A stretch of DNA of 7,039 nt, taken from Bacillota bacterium (GTDB lineage Bacteria; Bacillota; Clostridia; Acetivibrionales; DTU013). The DNA lies in contig JAEZLF010000157.1 in NCBI GenBank assembly GCA_023435925.1, positions 1 to 7,039 of the forward strand, given 5' to 3'. The position numbers and the translations under genes were made by a program. Every line of letters begins with the position of its first letter. Position 1 is the stretch's first letter. The notes under the pieces were generated by a model. The model worked only from the letters and a program-made list of their open reading frames with translations, was not told the origin of the DNA and ran no database searches. Shown piece by piece: positions 6,096 through 7,039 of this stretch.

Positions 6096-6406
6096 TAAAG
6101 CTGCTTATGGCTGACAGGATCGTCTGTCATGACGGTCCGTCAACAATGACGGTAAGTATACTTAACCAGCCTGAAAATAACCGGTACTGTGCACATATTC
6201 TATCCTATATACCGGTAAGAAAGTCTGAAACCATCGACATCATAGAAGAGCGGACAAAGCTTTACAATATTACACTAAACTTCAACCTGCCTGTTGAAGT
6301 AAAGCAGGCAATGTTGGTTCCAGAGGGTACCCAGCTTAAGCTGACAAGCAATTCTGTTACGATACCGGTGATAGACGGCTACACGATTTTGGAGCTGGAT
6401 TATTAG
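6092..6406 (+). pseudogene. 3' remnant of a glycoside hydrolase, beta-galactosidase-trimerization type
   Basis: The last 104 codons before TAG at 6404-6406 read like the C-terminal end of large glycosidases with a beta-galactosidase-trimerization-like domain. Recognisable features are KLLMADRIV, then DGPSTMTVSILNQ, then HILSYIPVRKSETIDIIEE, a beta-rich section with VKQAMLVPEGTQ, and a closing VTIPVIDGYTILELD. Family members carry several hundred residues ahead of this, including the catalytic barrel; none is present. The frame is open back to an ATG at 5990, but that upstream part is the opposite strand of the AraC remnant. No ribosome binding site precedes the ATG at 6107. Hence it is called a broken gene. 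A short expressed protein cannot be excluded. The family is recalled from pattern and not confirmed. Confidence 0.6.
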
Positions 6407-6411
6407 AAATG

Positions 6412-6446
6412 GAGCCCTGGACGTGAGATGGAACGGCCCTGGGCTC
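6412..6446. terminator. Convergent terminator hairpin
   Basis: GAGCCC (6412-6417) and GGGCTC (6441-6446) form a GC-rich stem, followed on the plus strand by TTTGCTATTT and on the minus strand by CATTTCTAAT. On the minus strand four further inner pairs (GGGC with GTCC, one G-U) follow an A-A mismatch. It sits between the plus-strand glycosidase remnant and the stop of the minus-strand gene at 6455, so it probably serves both. Confidence 0.55.
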
Positions 6447-6454
6447 TTTGCTAT

Positions 6455-7039
6455 TTACTGTGTGATATTATCCTGAATAAACGCTTTTCCGTCCCACTTA
6501 AAAATTTCTTCGATAGTTTTCCCTTTTGCATTATCGTAATACTCTGTTGTAAAAGAAGTATCGTCAACCTTTGTAAGTTTTGTAGAGTAATATCCCGTCG
6601 TATCGCTTATGAACAGTGAAGTATGGTCTTTGACCGGCAATTCCTCAATTTTTCCGTCACTTCTTAATGTAAACAGCTTATAGGTATTGCCATTGCTTGA
6701 TGCATACTGTCCAATGGTGAAATCCATATCCCCATCATTGTTATAATCATCAAAATGAATTTGAAAAGTGGTATGAAATATCAGCGGCTCGGTATATACC
6801 CCACTCAATTCTGTGCTTGCAATCGTATTACCCAGTTCATCCGCTAATTCCATTATAAAGCTTCCTTCCCATAACGTGCCCATGTACGCTCCCGGGTTCC
6901 AATCCTCTTTATACGTTCCCCTGACCATTTTGAGCCTTAAATATTGATGTTTTCCATTGATGATAAATAAGTCATTATTAGATATAGTCATCGGAGATTG
7001 GACCAGTATATCTGAGGAATTTTCCTCCGTTCGGACTGA
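6455..7039 (-). CDS. Probable exported protein with calcium-loop-like motif, 5' end cut
   Basis: The frame is open from the right edge to TAA at 6455-6457, giving 194 visible residues; the true start, and any signal peptide, lies beyond 7039. An ATG at 6991 is in frame but lacks a ribosome binding site, so it is not taken as the start. Visible residues 97-106, DDYNNDGDMD, fit the DxNxDGxxD calcium loop seen in EF-hand-like and FG-GAP/VCBS-type repeats, followed by FTIGQY. The rest is rich in T, S, Y, D and G with alternating hydrophobic residues, suggesting a beta-rich extracellular or lipoprotein domain (for example LFTLRSDGKIEELPV at 122-136). A polar S/E/N/D-rich stretch at the visible start would fit the spacer after a lipoprotein signal. 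I do not recognise the family. It converges with the glycosidase remnant across a shared terminator. Confidence 0.75.
   Translation of the reverse strand, partial: SVRTEENSSDILVQSPMTISNNDLFIINGKHQYLRLKMVRGTYKEDWNPGAYMGTLWEGSFIMELADELGNTIASTELSGVYTEPLIFHTTFQIHFDDYNNDGDMDFTIGQYASSNGNTYKLFTLRSDGKIEELPVKDHTSLFISDTTGYYSTKLTKVDDTSFTTEYYDNAKGKTIEEIFKWDGKAFIQDNITQ

Noticed and set aside
1..7039. CRISPR arrays, tRNA or rRNA genes, insertion sequences, toxin-antitoxin or phage-defence modules
   Set aside because: Looked for on both strands; no regularly spaced repeats, cloverleaf-like sequence, transposase or integrase motifs were seen. MrfA and MrfB are a helicase-nuclease pair but match the known chromosomal repair genes and not a defence system.

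Overview
The window looks like chromosomal DNA from a Gram-positive anaerobe of the class Clostridia (Bacillota), plausibly a Lachnospiraceae-like organism. The evidence is GGAGG-type ribosome binding sites, the MrfA/MrfB pair, a bacterial-type DusB, a small DUF6514-like protein, and AT-rich spacers between moderately GC-rich genes. This is inference from gene content; no rRNA or other taxonomic marker is present.

All five intact or edge-cut genes in positions 1-5400 lie on the minus strand. Read in the direction of transcription (right to left) they are: a short single-stranded DNA-binding protein (ssb-like, 5397-5029), a small DUF6514-like protein (5004-4696), tRNA-dihydrouridine synthase DusB (4347-3394), the MrfA/YprA helicase (3328-1058), and the MrfB/YprB exonuclease (911 to the left edge, cut). 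MrfA and MrfB are the known two-protein mitomycin-damage repair system of Bacillus subtilis: a 3'-5' helicase with a four-cysteine C-terminal domain, and a DEDDh exonuclease. mrfA has its own good promoter in the short gap after dusB. Between promoter and start codon lies a near-consensus LexA/DinR box, which suggests SOS control of this repair pair. The two mrf genes are separated by 146 bases that contain a diverged 34-bp tandem duplication of the mrfA 3' end and a hairpin just ahead of the mrfB ribosome binding site.

The ssb-like gene and the DUF6514-like gene form a two-gene unit with two candidate promoters and, further on, two strong hairpins before dusB. This SSB has an intact OB fold but no acidic DDDIPF-type tail, so it is probably an accessory paralogue and not the replicative SSB.

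Positions 5604-6406 hold two gene remnants back to back. On the minus strand is an AraC-type regulator that has lost its N-terminus and its second helix-turn-helix. On the plus strand is only the last ~100 codons of a glycoside hydrolase of the beta-galactosidase-trimerization type. They abut or overlap at about 6060-6095, as expected if a deletion removed the 5' ends and shared promoter region of a divergent regulator/glycosidase pair. A convergent terminator follows. Then comes the 3' part of a minus-strand gene (6455 to the right edge) for a probably exported protein with a calcium-loop-like motif.

I saw no tRNA or rRNA gene, CRISPR array, intact mobile element or obviously new multigene system. 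The points most worth a second look are the LexA box on mrfA, the deletion scar, and the tail-less SSB paired with the DUF6514-like protein.
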